This document shows, piece by piece, positions 1 to 7,036 of a stretch of DNA of 64,000 nt (positions within the stretch are counted from its first letter, which is position 1; the number at the start of each line of letters is the position of its first letter). Where the stretch lies: positions 55,813-119,812 of the forward strand of contig NZ_PEDL01000010.1 of the NCBI RefSeq assembly GCF_002735925.1, given 5' to 3'. The notes under the pieces were generated by a model, which saw only the letters and a list, made by a program, of their open reading frames with translations, did not search any database and had not been told where the DNA came from. The translations under genes were made by a program, and so were the position numbers. Origin of the DNA: Sporanaerobium hydrogeniformans (GTDB lineage Bacteria > Bacillota > Clostridia > Lachnospirales > Cellulosilyticaceae).

Positions 1-120
1 CCTCTTACTGAGAGAAAAGTTACCTTGATTACTTGTCATCCTATTTATAAGGCAACACACCGTTTAATTGTCATAGGAGAAAAAACAGAGAGTGAAGAGA
101 CAGGTCATACAGTAAGATAA
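1..120 (+). CDS. Sortase, C-terminal fragment (cut by window start)
   Basis: Reading frame 1 runs from the first base to a TAA at 118-120 and gives 39 residues containing TLITCHP, then HRLIVIGE. TLxTC is the catalytic-cysteine motif of sortases, and a following Arg in a beta strand (here the R of RLIVIG) is the usual transition-state arginine, so the end of the active site is visible. Sortases are membrane-anchored transpeptidases that join surface proteins to the wall or to each other. The stop overlaps the first possible start of the next frame, so it probably shares an operon with the pilus-like genes that follow. Class cannot be decided from this fragment. Confidence 0.75.
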   Translation, partial: PLTERKVTLITCHPIYKATHRLIVIGEKTESEETGHTVR

Positions 121-134
121 TGGAGGTGGGAATA

Positions 135-1151
135 ATGAGAGAAAAGGAATTAGCCATTTTTTGTACTCAAATAGAAATGATTTTAAAAGCAGGGATTACT
201 CTATCAGAGGGGGTAGGGATGATTGCAGAAGATATAGAGGAGCACACATTAGCAAACCATTTTAAACGAATAGAAAAATATTTAGAAGAGGGAAGAACGC
301 TACATGATGCTTTAGAAGAAGAGGGAAGTTTTCCGAGCTATATGGTTCATATGGTCAAGATAGGAAGTTTATCGGGGAGAATGGAAGAGGTTATGGGCGC
401 ATTAGGACACTATTATGACAGAGAAGATCAACTGCGACAAAGTGTTAGAGGAGCTGTTTTTTATCCCTTGCTACTTTGTTTTATGATGTTTGTAGTCATG
501 CTCTTTCTTTCTATAAAGGTACTCCCTGTTTTTGAGAAGGTATTTAATACATTAGGGGGAAGCTTGGTTGGACTTGCACACTATTTTATGAGGTTTGGTG
601 AATTACTTAGCCGGTATATTTATGGGGTAGTAGGAATAATGGGGGTTGTTCTCATTAGTGTCATTCTTTTGTTAAAGACTCAAAAAGGAACCACTTTCAT
701 CAAAAATCTAATCAATCACTTAAAGATAACGGAAAAAATAGCTATTTCACGTTTTGCTTCTGCTCTTTCTTTAATGTTAGCAAGTGGGATGGATACAGAG
801 GAGGCATTAAAAACAGCATTAATGGCTATTGAAAATAAAAAAGTACAAGCAAGAGGTGAAGAGAGTATTCTACTTATGGAAAGTGGAAAAGGGTTTATAG
901 AAGCATTGAGAGAAGGTAACTTTTTTTCGAGTCTTACGCTTAGGAAGTTAAGTATAGGTTTGCGTACTGGTAATTTGGACGAAGTAATGGTACAAGTAGC
1001 GAACCAGTATGATGAGGAGGTACAGGAAGCTCTTGCAAAAGTGGTTTCTCTCATAGAACCTATTTTAGTGGGAATTTTAGCAGTAGTGATAGGTAGTGTT
1101 TTATTATCTGTTATGCTTCCGTTAATGGGGATCATGGCATCTATAGGTTAA
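135..1151 (+). CDS. GspF/PilC-family inner membrane platform protein
   Basis: A 338-residue type II secretion system F / type IV pilus PilC homologue, the polytopic membrane protein that couples the cytoplasmic ATPase to pseudopilin assembly. Two copies of the T2SSF domain are visible, each with the helical pattern LxxGixLxEgv near the start (about residues 15-120 and 210-330), separated by hydrophobic segments near 110-135 and 160-185 with a last one at the C-terminus. It is somewhat shorter than classical PilC (about 400). The ATG at 135 is preferred over the one at 120 because a GGAGGTGGG ribosome site lies just before it. It heads a run of genes spaced 10-15 bases apart or overlapping. 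Confidence 0.85.
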   Translation: MREKELAIFCTQIEMILKAGITLSEGVGMIAEDIEEHTLANHFKRIEKYLEEGRTLHDALEEEGSFPSYMVHMVKIGSLSGRMEEVMGALGHYYDREDQLRQSVRGAVFYPLLLCFMMFVVMLFLSIKVLPVFEKVFNTLGGSLVGLAHYFMRFGELLSRYIYGVVGIMGVVLISVILLLKTQKGTTFIKNLINHLKITEKIAISRFASALSLMLASGMDTEEALKTALMAIENKKVQARGEESILLMESGKGFIEALREGNFFSSLTLRKLSIGLRTGNLDEVMVQVANQYDEEVQEALAKVVSLIEPILVGILAVVIGSVLLSVMLPLMGIMASIG

Positions 1152-1162
1152 AGGAGGGTAGT

Positions 1163-1483
1163 ATGAAACGGTATCATTTAGGGCAAGGCATAGGAACCCT
1201 ATTATTTTTTCTTATCATGATAGGTGTTGTTTGGAGAGGGATACAAATTACTACAACAAGTGTAGAAGATAAGGGGCTAGACACATTAAATCACGCTATT
1301 CGAAGGGCAGTCGTACAGTGCTATGCCATAGAAGGGATGTACCCCAGAAATATAGGGTATATAGAGGATAATTATGGCATTATGATTGATACTTCCAGAT
1401 ACATTGTGCACTATGAAATATTTGCCTCAAATATTATGCCAGATATTACTGTATTGACAAGAGGGGGAGGGGAAAAAGAGTGA
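1163..1483 (+). CDS. Small one-helix protein of the pilus-like operon
   Basis: A 106-residue protein with a positively charged start (MKRYHLGQG) and one hydrophobic segment at about residues 10-27, followed by a soluble domain. Size and placement between a GspF-like protein and a PilT ATPase suggest a pilin-like or minor-pseudopilin component, but I see no clear prepilin peptidase site with Glu at +5, so that is inference. An AAAGGAGGG ribosome site precedes the ATG. The stop overlaps the GTG start of the next gene by four bases (GTGA), indicating translational coupling. Confidence 0.6.
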   Translation: MKRYHLGQGIGTLLFFLIMIGVVWRGIQITTTSVEDKGLDTLNHAIRRAVVQCYAIEGMYPRNIGYIEDNYGIMIDTSRYIVHYEIFASNIMPDITVLTRGGGEKE

Positions 1484-1974
1484 AGGCAAAATATAGATGG
1501 AATGAATACACTTCTGAAACGTTACTTATGTTAACAATCCTTCTTCTATTTGTAAGTACTTCTTTTATAGTAGTGAAAGTAGGGGCTGATGTTTATAAGA
1601 AGATTGTACAGGATATGGAAAGTCATTTTGAAAGAAGCACACCCCTTCTCTATATAGCAACCAAGATTAGGCAAAATGATCAAGTGGGAAAGATAGAGCT
1701 TGAGCAAAAAGAAGGACAAAATGTTTTAGTCATAACGGAAGATTTAGAGGGAACAAGGTATGAGACATGGATTTATAATTATGAAGGAGCCCTTTATGAA
1801 GCCTTTATAGAGAAAGGAACAACTATTAAATTGTCAGATGGGATGCGTATTATGGAGATACATGATTTAAAAATGCAACAATTAGAAAATCAAATGCTAA
1901 ATATTGTTGTAAAAGATAAAGAGAGCAAGGAATTGGAACTGTCATTATGCTTAAAGAGCAAGGCAAAGCAGTAA
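1480..1974 (+). CDS. DUF4860-like membrane protein of the pilus-like operon
   Basis: A 164-residue protein starting at GTG, coupled to the preceding gene by a GTGA overlap. It has one hydrophobic segment at about residues 14-36, then a soluble domain with the pattern FERSTPLLYIATKIRQND and alternating strands. This resembles DUF4860 proteins seen in Clostridia pilus-like clusters; I recognise the family only by its general pattern. A minor-pilin-like role in the envelope is inferred from location. Confidence 0.55.
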   Translation: MKAKYRWNEYTSETLLMLTILLLFVSTSFIVVKVGADVYKKIVQDMESHFERSTPLLYIATKIRQNDQVGKIELEQKEGQNVLVITEDLEGTRYETWIYNYEGALYEAFIEKGTTIKLSDGMRIMEIHDLKMQQLENQMLNIVVKDKESKELELSLCLKSKAKQ

Positions 1975-1987
1975 GAAGGAGGGAGTT

Positions 1988-2449
1988 ATGAAGAATAGTA
2001 GGATATCCCATTTAAGAGCTTTTTTGGTAGAGTTGATGAGTGTTGTGCTCTTTTTTTCGGTGGCACTTGCCCTTATGAGTAGGGTTTTTGCAGCTGCTCA
2101 TAATTTAAGGCAGAAGGCTTCTGATTTAACAGAGGCTGTGGCAAAAGTACAAACTTTGGCGGAGTATGCTAAAGCTAGTTATTCTAAAGAAGACTATAAG
2201 CAAAGTCTTATTGCATTAGGTGGTATAGAAGTAGGAGAGAATATTCATTTTTATTATGATGAAAAATGGCAATTACAATCTTGGAAAGAAGAAAGTTGTT
2301 ATGTGGTAGAGGTCTTAACGCAGATAGAGTCTCTAAAGAGTGGGGAATGTATACGCATTAATATTGCTACTAAGAACAAAGAGGAGTCTATTTACAACCT
2401 GCAAGTAAAGAAATATTATACTGGCATAGTAAGGGGCGATAAGACATGA
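1988..2449 (+). CDS. Small one-helix pilin-like protein
   Basis: A 153-residue protein with an N-terminal hydrophobic stretch (AFLVELMSVVLFFSVALAL, about residues 11-30). The sequence F-L-V-E-L at the start of the hydrophobic stretch resembles type IV prepilin N-termini, where Phe+1 and Glu+5 flank the cleavage site (FLVEL places Glu four residues after Phe). A GGAGGGAG ribosome site precedes the start and the stop overlaps the next ATG (ATGA). It is probably a pseudopilin-type subunit; no direct proof. Confidence 0.55.
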   Translation: MKNSRISHLRAFLVELMSVVLFFSVALALMSRVFAAAHNLRQKASDLTEAVAKVQTLAEYAKASYSKEDYKQSLIALGGIEVGENIHFYYDEKWQLQSWKEESCYVVEVLTQIESLKSGECIRINIATKNKEESIYNLQVKKYYTGIVRGDKT

Positions 2450-2877
2450 AAAGAAAAATGAAGGGTGCTATAGGTATAGGTACCTCCTCTATGATTATGA
2501 TTTTTGTGCTATTAGCAATTGTCACATTGGGGATACTGGCATTAGAAACGGCTCAAGCAGATTACAGATTAGCACAAAGGGTAGGGGAGAGCATCAAGCT
2601 ATTTTATGAGGCAGACAGTCAGGCAGAGGAGCAATTAGCATGTCGTATTGAAGAGATAGCCGATGATACATTTATAGAGGGAGAGAAAAATACCTCCTTT
2701 GAGGTAACTTATGAGGTGCCAATGGGAGAAAAACAGAAACTATGTGTACAGGTAGAAGTAACAAAAAAGAGTGGGATAATGGAATATAAAAAAACAGATT
2801 GGCATGTTGAAAATATAGAGGAATGGCAGCTCGAAGAGAATGGCTTAGGTTTTGGTGATATTAGGGTACAAGATTAG
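2446..2877 (+). CDS. Small one-helix protein of the pilus-like operon
   Basis: A 143-residue protein, translationally coupled to the preceding gene by ATGA. Its N-terminus is basic (MKRKMKGAIGIG) and is followed by a hydrophobic helix at about residues 15-32. The soluble part looks like a mixed alpha/beta domain with two cysteines. It resembles PilX/GspK-type minor components only in layout. I do not recognise a named family. Confidence 0.5.
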   Translation: MKRKMKGAIGIGTSSMIMIFVLLAIVTLGILALETAQADYRLAQRVGESIKLFYEADSQAEEQLACRIEEIADDTFIEGEKNTSFEVTYEVPMGEKQKLCVQVEVTKKSGIMEYKKTDWHVENIEEWQLEENGLGFGDIRVQD

Positions 2878-2888
2878 GAGGAAAGGAA

Positions 2889-3947
2889 ATGGATGCAAAG
2901 AAACTTTTTAAAGAAGCAGTAGAACATGACGTAACAGACATATTTGTGGTGGCAGGGGCACCACTTGCTTTTAAAATTAGAGGAAACATCGGTTTAAGAG
3001 ACGATAATAAATTAATGCCTGAAAAGACAAAGGAGCTTATTGAGGCTATTTATATACTTGCAGAGCGTGATACAAGGAATTTATCAGAAAAGGGAGATGA
3101 TGATTTTTCCTTTTCTATTCCAAAGGTAGGCAGGTTTAGGGTAAATACTTATAAACAAAGAGGTTCACAAGCTGCAGTTATAAGAGTCGTTCAGTTTGAA
3201 TTACCCCATATTGAAACATTAGGTATTCCTAAGCAAATAATTGATTTGTATAAGAGAACAAAAGGGCTTGTACTTGTAACAGGACCTGCAGGGAGTGGGA
3301 AATCGACCACACTTTCTTGCATCATTGATCAGATTAATAAGACAAGGACAAGTCATGTTATTACGCTAGAAGATCCTATAGAATTCATCCATAAACATAA
3401 TAAAAGCATTGTTAGTCAACGAGAAATAGGGACAGATACAGCAAGCTATGTACAAGGTTTAAGGGCAGCACTGAGAGAGGCGCCTGACGTTATCTTGCTA
3501 GGTGAGATGAGAGATTTTGAGACTATTAATATTGCCATGACAGCAGCAGAGACAGGCCAACTAGTACTAGGCACACTACATACATTAGGAGCAGCTAATA
3601 CAGTGGATCGTATCATAGACGTTTTCCCGGCGAATCAACAACAACAGATTAGGACGCAGCTTTCTATGGTTTTACAAGCCATTGTTTCACAGCAACTTAT
3701 ACCAGGAAAAGACGGAGCGGTTTTACCTGTTTTTGAGATAGTGTTTGTCAATAGTGCTATACGTAATATGATTAGAGAATCTAAGATGCATCAAATAGAT
3801 TCAGTTATTTTTGCGGCTAAAGAAGAAGGAATGTGTAATATGGATGGCAGTATCATTAAACTTTATCAAGAAGGCAAAATTACAGGGGACAATGCCATTG
3901 CCTATAGCATAAATCATGAGGCAATGCGCAAGAAAATTGGAGAATGA
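2889..3947 (+). CDS. pilT: PilT-type pilus retraction ATPase
   Basis: A 352-residue hexameric type II/IV secretion ATPase of the PilT class, which drives pilus retraction (twitching) from the cytoplasm. Visible motifs are Walker A GPAGSGKST (about residue 135), the Asp box ITLEDPIEF, the Walker B region PDVILLGEMRD, the His box GTLHTLGAANTVDR, and the PilT signature AIRNMIRESKMHQ near residue 300. The length matches PilT (about 345-370). AGGAGGAAAGG precedes the ATG. It closes the operon. No PilB-type extension ATPase is in this window, so it may lie upstream, or this system may use one ATPase. Confidence 0.9.
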   Translation: MDAKKLFKEAVEHDVTDIFVVAGAPLAFKIRGNIGLRDDNKLMPEKTKELIEAIYILAERDTRNLSEKGDDDFSFSIPKVGRFRVNTYKQRGSQAAVIRVVQFELPHIETLGIPKQIIDLYKRTKGLVLVTGPAGSGKSTTLSCIIDQINKTRTSHVITLEDPIEFIHKHNKSIVSQREIGTDTASYVQGLRAALREAPDVILLGEMRDFETINIAMTAAETGQLVLGTLHTLGAANTVDRIIDVFPANQQQQIRTQLSMVLQAIVSQQLIPGKDGAVLPVFEIVFVNSAIRNMIRESKMHQIDSVIFAAKEEGMCNMDGSIIKLYQEGKITGDNAIAYSINHEAMRKKIGE

Positions 3948-3989
3948 GGTTTAAAAGTAAGTAAAATAAAAACATTTATTAGAAAGGTA

Positions 3990-4018
3990 TTGAAAATCTT
4001 GTCCAAATTATATAAAAT
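3990..4018 (+). promoter_or_regulatory. Sigma-A promoter for the tRNA-Gln unit
   Basis: TTGAAA at 3990-3995 and TAAAAT at 4013-4018 are separated by exactly 17 bases. Transcription would begin near 4025, 14 bases before the mature tRNA. Confidence 0.7.
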
Positions 4019-4038
4019 AACATTAAATATTTTAATGA

Positions 4039-4110
4039 TGAGCTGTCGCCAAGCGGTAAGGCCCTGGATTCTGACTCCAGCACTCGAAGGTTCGAATCCT
4101 TCCAGCTCAG
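4039..4110 (+). tRNA. tRNA-Gln (anticodon CTG)
   Basis: A complete 72-base cloverleaf: acceptor TGAGCTG (4039-4045) pairs with CAGCTCA (4103-4109), discriminator G at 4110, anticodon stem CTGGA/TCCAG with loop TTCTGAC giving anticodon CTG, and T arm GAAGG-TTCGAAT-CCTTC (4086-4102). The 3' CCA is not encoded. It is a single-gene unit with its own promoter and terminator, and reads the CAG glutamine codon. Confidence 0.95.
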
Positions 4111-4116
4111 TTAAGG

Positions 4117-4155
4117 AAGCATATCTTTTCAAGTGAGAAGGATATGCTTTTTTTG
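4117..4155 (+). terminator. Rho-independent terminator of tRNA-Gln
   Basis: AAGCATATC (4117-4125) pairs with GATATGCTT (4141-4149), followed by a T run. Confidence 0.8.
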
Positions 4156-4182
4156 TTATACGAAAATATTTTAAATAAAAAT

Positions 4183-4207
4183 GAACCGATTAGGAAGGTG
4201 AAGTCTC
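4183..4207 (+). promoter_or_regulatory. Possible ECF-type autoregulatory promoter
   Basis: GAAC at 4183-4186 and TCTC at 4204-4207 are 17 bases apart, resembling the GAAC / TCT layout of extracytoplasmic-function sigma promoters, 35 bases before the sigma gene. No good sigma-A promoter is evident here. Short motif, weak evidence. Confidence 0.3.
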
Positions 4208-4241
4208 TTATAAATAGGTGCACCAATAAGGAGGGGAAAAG

Positions 4242-4835
4242 ATGGAAGAGATAGAACTTATAAGAAAGGTAAGAGAAGGTGATAAGGAAGCCTTTGGAGC
4301 CCTTTTTGAACGCTATAAGGTACAAGCAATCCGTACGGTTTATCTGATAACGGGTGATCAATATAGAAGTGAGGACATTGTTCAGGAGGCTTTTGTGAAG
4401 TGCTATTTGAGTATTCATAAGTTAAGGAATCCAGAACAGTTTAGAGCATGGTTTTTTAGAATACTTACTCGGCTTGCATGGCGAAATGATGTGAGGGCGA
4501 AGCGAATGGTACCTACAGAGGATATCATGGAAGTTATGAATAAGAAGGCAGACCAAATTTCTTTGGAGAATATTTATTTGCAGAGTGAAACGCAAAGACT
4601 TCTTCAGGGTGAAATTGAAAAATTAGGTAGTGAACACCAAATGATTCTTATTTTGTATTATTACAATGAGTTGTCTGTTAAAGAAATTGCTAAAGTAGTA
4701 GGATGTCTAGAAGGAACAGTAAAGTCACGCTTGCATACAGCAAGGGGCCAGTTAAAGAAGGCGCTCATAGCAAGGCAAGAGAGTAAAGTAGAGAATGGGG
4801 AGGGTGAAGGGTATGAGGCGTACAGAGGTATTTGA
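4242..4835 (+). CDS. ECF-family RNA polymerase sigma factor
   Basis: A 197-residue sigma-70 family protein of the extracytoplasmic-function class, with region 2 (about residues 20-90: ALFERYKVQAIRTVYLITGD, EDIVQEAFVKCY, FRAWFFRILTRLAWR) and region 4 (about 125-185: LLYYNELSVKEIAKVVGCLEGTVKSRLHTARGQLKK). It redirects RNA polymerase to stress or envelope promoters when its anti-sigma partner releases it. An AAGGAGGGG ribosome site precedes the ATG. It overlaps the next gene by 23 bases, the usual sigma/anti-sigma coupling. Confidence 0.9.
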   Translation: MEEIELIRKVREGDKEAFGALFERYKVQAIRTVYLITGDQYRSEDIVQEAFVKCYLSIHKLRNPEQFRAWFFRILTRLAWRNDVRAKRMVPTEDIMEVMNKKADQISLENIYLQSETQRLLQGEIEKLGSEHQMILILYYYNELSVKEIAKVVGCLEGTVKSRLHTARGQLKKALIARQESKVENGEGEGYEAYRGI

Positions 4836-5613
4836 TGAGCAGGTTAAGCAAAGTTTAAATAGAAAAGCAGAAGAGATAGAAATATCAGAGGTATTATTCC
4901 AAAAGATTAAAGCACAAGTTATTCAAAAAGAGGAGGAAAATAAGATGGGAGGTTTCTTTAAAAATAGAAAAATGAAAAAAATGATTATGGTGGGAGCAGC
5001 ATCCTTATTATCAATCACCTGTATAGCAGCACCTATTATACTTCCAGCGTTAAATTCATGGGAAAGTCATGGAAGAACTAGTTTTGAAAGCTTTCCAACA
5101 TTAGCACAAGTACAAAAGGAGGTAGACTATACCCCTAAGTATATAGATGAGTTGCCAGGAGGCTTTGTGTTTAAAAGGGCATCGACGGAGAATATAGAAG
5201 GGAAAGATGCAGATGAAAATACAGTAGTTAAAGCCAAAGGCATAAGCTTTTTCTACGAACCTATAGAAGGAAGCAAGGGTAGGATCCTGAGCTTAGACAC
5301 CAAACAATTAGCTGAGGAATGGATGAATAGTGGGGAAGCAGAAGAGATAGGTTTAGACGATTTAAAGGTCTACTATGAAGCACGTACTATGAAATTCGTA
5401 CCAGTGGATTATGAACTTACAGAGCAGGATAAACAAGATCAGGAAGCTGGGAAAATAGATATTTCTTATGGTACAGATACGATTCAGGTTATAAATACAC
5501 AGGCTATAACTTGGTATGAAGAGGGGATAACCTATACGCTTCTAGACATGGGGTATGAGTTAGACAAAGAACAGCTCCTAGAAATGGTAGAAGCTGTTTA
5601 TGCGGTAGAGTAG
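4813..5613 (+). CDS. Membrane-anchored probable anti-sigma factor with DUF4367-like domain
   Basis: A 266-residue protein: a cytoplasmic N-terminal part of about 50 residues, a transmembrane helix near 60-83, and an extracytoplasmic region with the pattern FPTLAQVQKEVDYTPKYIDELPGG and a C-terminal YELDKEQLLEMVEAV strand-helix, resembling DUF4367. It probably holds the upstream sigma factor at the membrane until a signal is received. I choose ATG 4813 because GGGAGGG lies 9-10 bases upstream; an in-frame ATG at 4795 lacks a site. Its start lies inside the sigma gene. Confidence 0.7.
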   Translation: MRRTEVFDEQVKQSLNRKAEEIEISEVLFQKIKAQVIQKEEENKMGGFFKNRKMKKMIMVGAASLLSITCIAAPIILPALNSWESHGRTSFESFPTLAQVQKEVDYTPKYIDELPGGFVFKRASTENIEGKDADENTVVKAKGISFFYEPIEGSKGRILSLDTKQLAEEWMNSGEAEEIGLDDLKVYYEARTMKFVPVDYELTEQDKQDQEAGKIDISYGTDTIQVINTQAITWYEEGITYTLLDMGYELDKEQLLEMVEAVYAVE

Positions 5614-5638
5614 AAGGGATAAGAAATAGTAACAAAGT

Positions 5639-5701
5639 AAAAAAGGCAGAGTGTTACGAGTCATAAGTGACGAGTAACACCCTGCCTTTTTAAAGAGTAA
5701 T
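5639..5701 (+). terminator. Terminator after the sigma/anti-sigma operon
   Basis: Long hairpin: AAAAAGGCAG and GTGTTAC on the left pair with GTAACAC and CTGCCTTTTT on the right, ending in a T run. It separates this operon from the GntR/ABC operon. Confidence 0.85.
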
Positions 5702-5709
5702 AAAAAATA

Positions 5710-5765
5710 TTGATTTAAGCATAAAAATTTAATATAGTAATAAGTGTATGATGTGAATCATACAC
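5710..5765 (+). promoter_or_regulatory. Promoter with palindromic operator for the GntR/ABC operon
   Basis: TTGATT (5710-5715), a 17-base spacer and TATAGT (5733-5738) form a sigma-A promoter. Directly downstream, across the expected start site, is a perfect inverted repeat: GTGTATGAT (5744-5752), spacer GTGA, ATCATACAC (5757-5765). A repressor bound here would block initiation; the first gene encodes a YtrA-type GntR repressor, the likely ligand. Confidence 0.75.
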
Positions 5766-5798
5766 TTTGAGGTTTTGGAGGAAAGGATAGGAAATTAC

Positions 5799-6179
5799 AT
5801 GCCTGTTGATTTTTCGCATTTTAAAGTGGGACCTACGGGTCCTTTATATAGACAAGTTGTACAATATTTCAAGAAAAGTATGCTTTTAGGAGAGCTTAAA
5901 AATGCAGAAGAAGTACCATCCAGAAGACATTTAGCGGCACTTTTAGGGATTAATCCTACAACGGTTCAAAAGATTTATAGGCAGTTAGAGGAAGAAGGAC
6001 TGATTCAGACGACACCTTATTCAAAAACAATAGTTACTATGGATGAAGGAAAAAGGCAGATACTTCAAAAAGAGCTCATTCAAGATGAACTAAAAGATTT
6101 GATAACTAGCTTTAAGACATGCAATATGGATTTTAAAGAGTTTATAGCACTCGTTACGCAAGTTTGGAACGAAGAGTAG
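5799..6179 (+). CDS. GntR-family transcriptional regulator, YtrA subfamily
   Basis: A 126-residue regulator with a winged helix-turn-helix (about residues 12-80: GPLYRQVVQYFKKSMLLGEL, PSRRHLAALLGINPTTVQKIYRQLEEEGLI) and only a short C-terminal helix instead of a ligand-binding domain, which is typical of YtrA-type repressors controlling neighbouring ABC transporter genes. I choose ATG 5799, preceded by AGGATAGG; an in-frame TTG at 5775 is possible but poorly placed. The palindrome just upstream suggests autorepression of the whole operon. Confidence 0.85.
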   Translation: MPVDFSHFKVGPTGPLYRQVVQYFKKSMLLGELKNAEEVPSRRHLAALLGINPTTVQKIYRQLEEEGLIQTTPYSKTIVTMDEGKRQILQKELIQDELKDLITSFKTCNMDFKEFIALVTQVWNEE

Positions 6180-6220
6180 AAGAGAGTAAGTAAACGAAAA
6201 AGGTTATAGGGGGATTAAAG

Positions 6221-7021
6221 ATGAGAGAGCAGCTTAAACAATTAGGATTTCATATGGCATTTGAAATGCATTATTTGTATAAAAAGGTAATAGCCATTAG
6301 TCTAGGACTTATTATTTTACAATGTTTTACCGTTTATATAACGTTAGGAGATTTATATATAGGCAGAATTACGTATTATCCCTTTGAACAAGTAGTAAAC
6401 CATCCTTTTTATAGTCTAAGCTTTGGTGTTAGCTTGGGCTTAGGGTTTATTTTAGCGGGTAGCCTTTTTGTAAAGGATTATTGGCCTACTAAAAGTATTT
6501 ATTCACTTATGACACTCCCTCAAAAAAGGAGTATAAGCTATAGTGCAAAATTAGTAATGGGCGTATTGAGCCTTGCAGTTATTTATATAAGTCAGTGGAT
6601 CAGTGTATTAGGAGCCTATGGTATTTTTAGTCTGCAAAGGTATGTAAAGCCTATGACAAATGGTTTATATATTGGGATGATGCGAAGCAAATTTCTTTAC
6701 AACACCCTACCACTTAATGGATTAGAAGGGTGGAATGGACTACTCCTTATTGCTATAACCGTAGCAGCTATGTATGGCGGTATTGCCTTTTTAAAGGATA
6801 AGAAAAGCTTACTTCTTTTACTGGGATTTGGCATGATTTTAGCTTTGCTAGTAAACAGTTTTACCGCTAGTAACATACCTACCTTTTTAATGACTGCTAG
6901 TGGTAACTTTGTGATTTATAAAGAGTATTTACTAAAGGTAGCCCTTTGGAGTCTTTTACTTATTATTTATTGTGTATTTATGTTAAAAAAAGGTTACCAG
7001 CTCTATAGTGAAAACGCGTAG
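6221..7021 (+). CDS. ABC-type transporter permease-like membrane protein
   Basis: A 266-residue hydrophobic protein with about six transmembrane segments (near residues 22-45, 65-85, 105-130, 170-190, 195-212, 238-258). It lies between the YtrA-type regulator and the cognate ATPase, so it is most likely the permease of a YtrA/B-type ABC exporter responding to envelope or antibiotic stress. No substrate can be read from the sequence. Confidence 0.65.
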   Translation: MREQLKQLGFHMAFEMHYLYKKVIAISLGLIILQCFTVYITLGDLYIGRITYYPFEQVVNHPFYSLSFGVSLGLGFILAGSLFVKDYWPTKSIYSLMTLPQKRSISYSAKLVMGVLSLAVIYISQWISVLGAYGIFSLQRYVKPMTNGLYIGMMRSKFLYNTLPLNGLEGWNGLLLIAITVAAMYGGIAFLKDKKSLLLLLGFGMILALLVNSFTASNIPTFLMTASGNFVIYKEYLLKVALWSLLLIIYCVFMLKKGYQLYSENA

Positions 7022-7036
7022 AAGGGGAGTGGGAGG

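Noticed and set aside
716..1135. Minus-strand frame under the GspF-like gene
   Set aside because: Shadow of the coding frame, no ribosome site, no recognisable domain.
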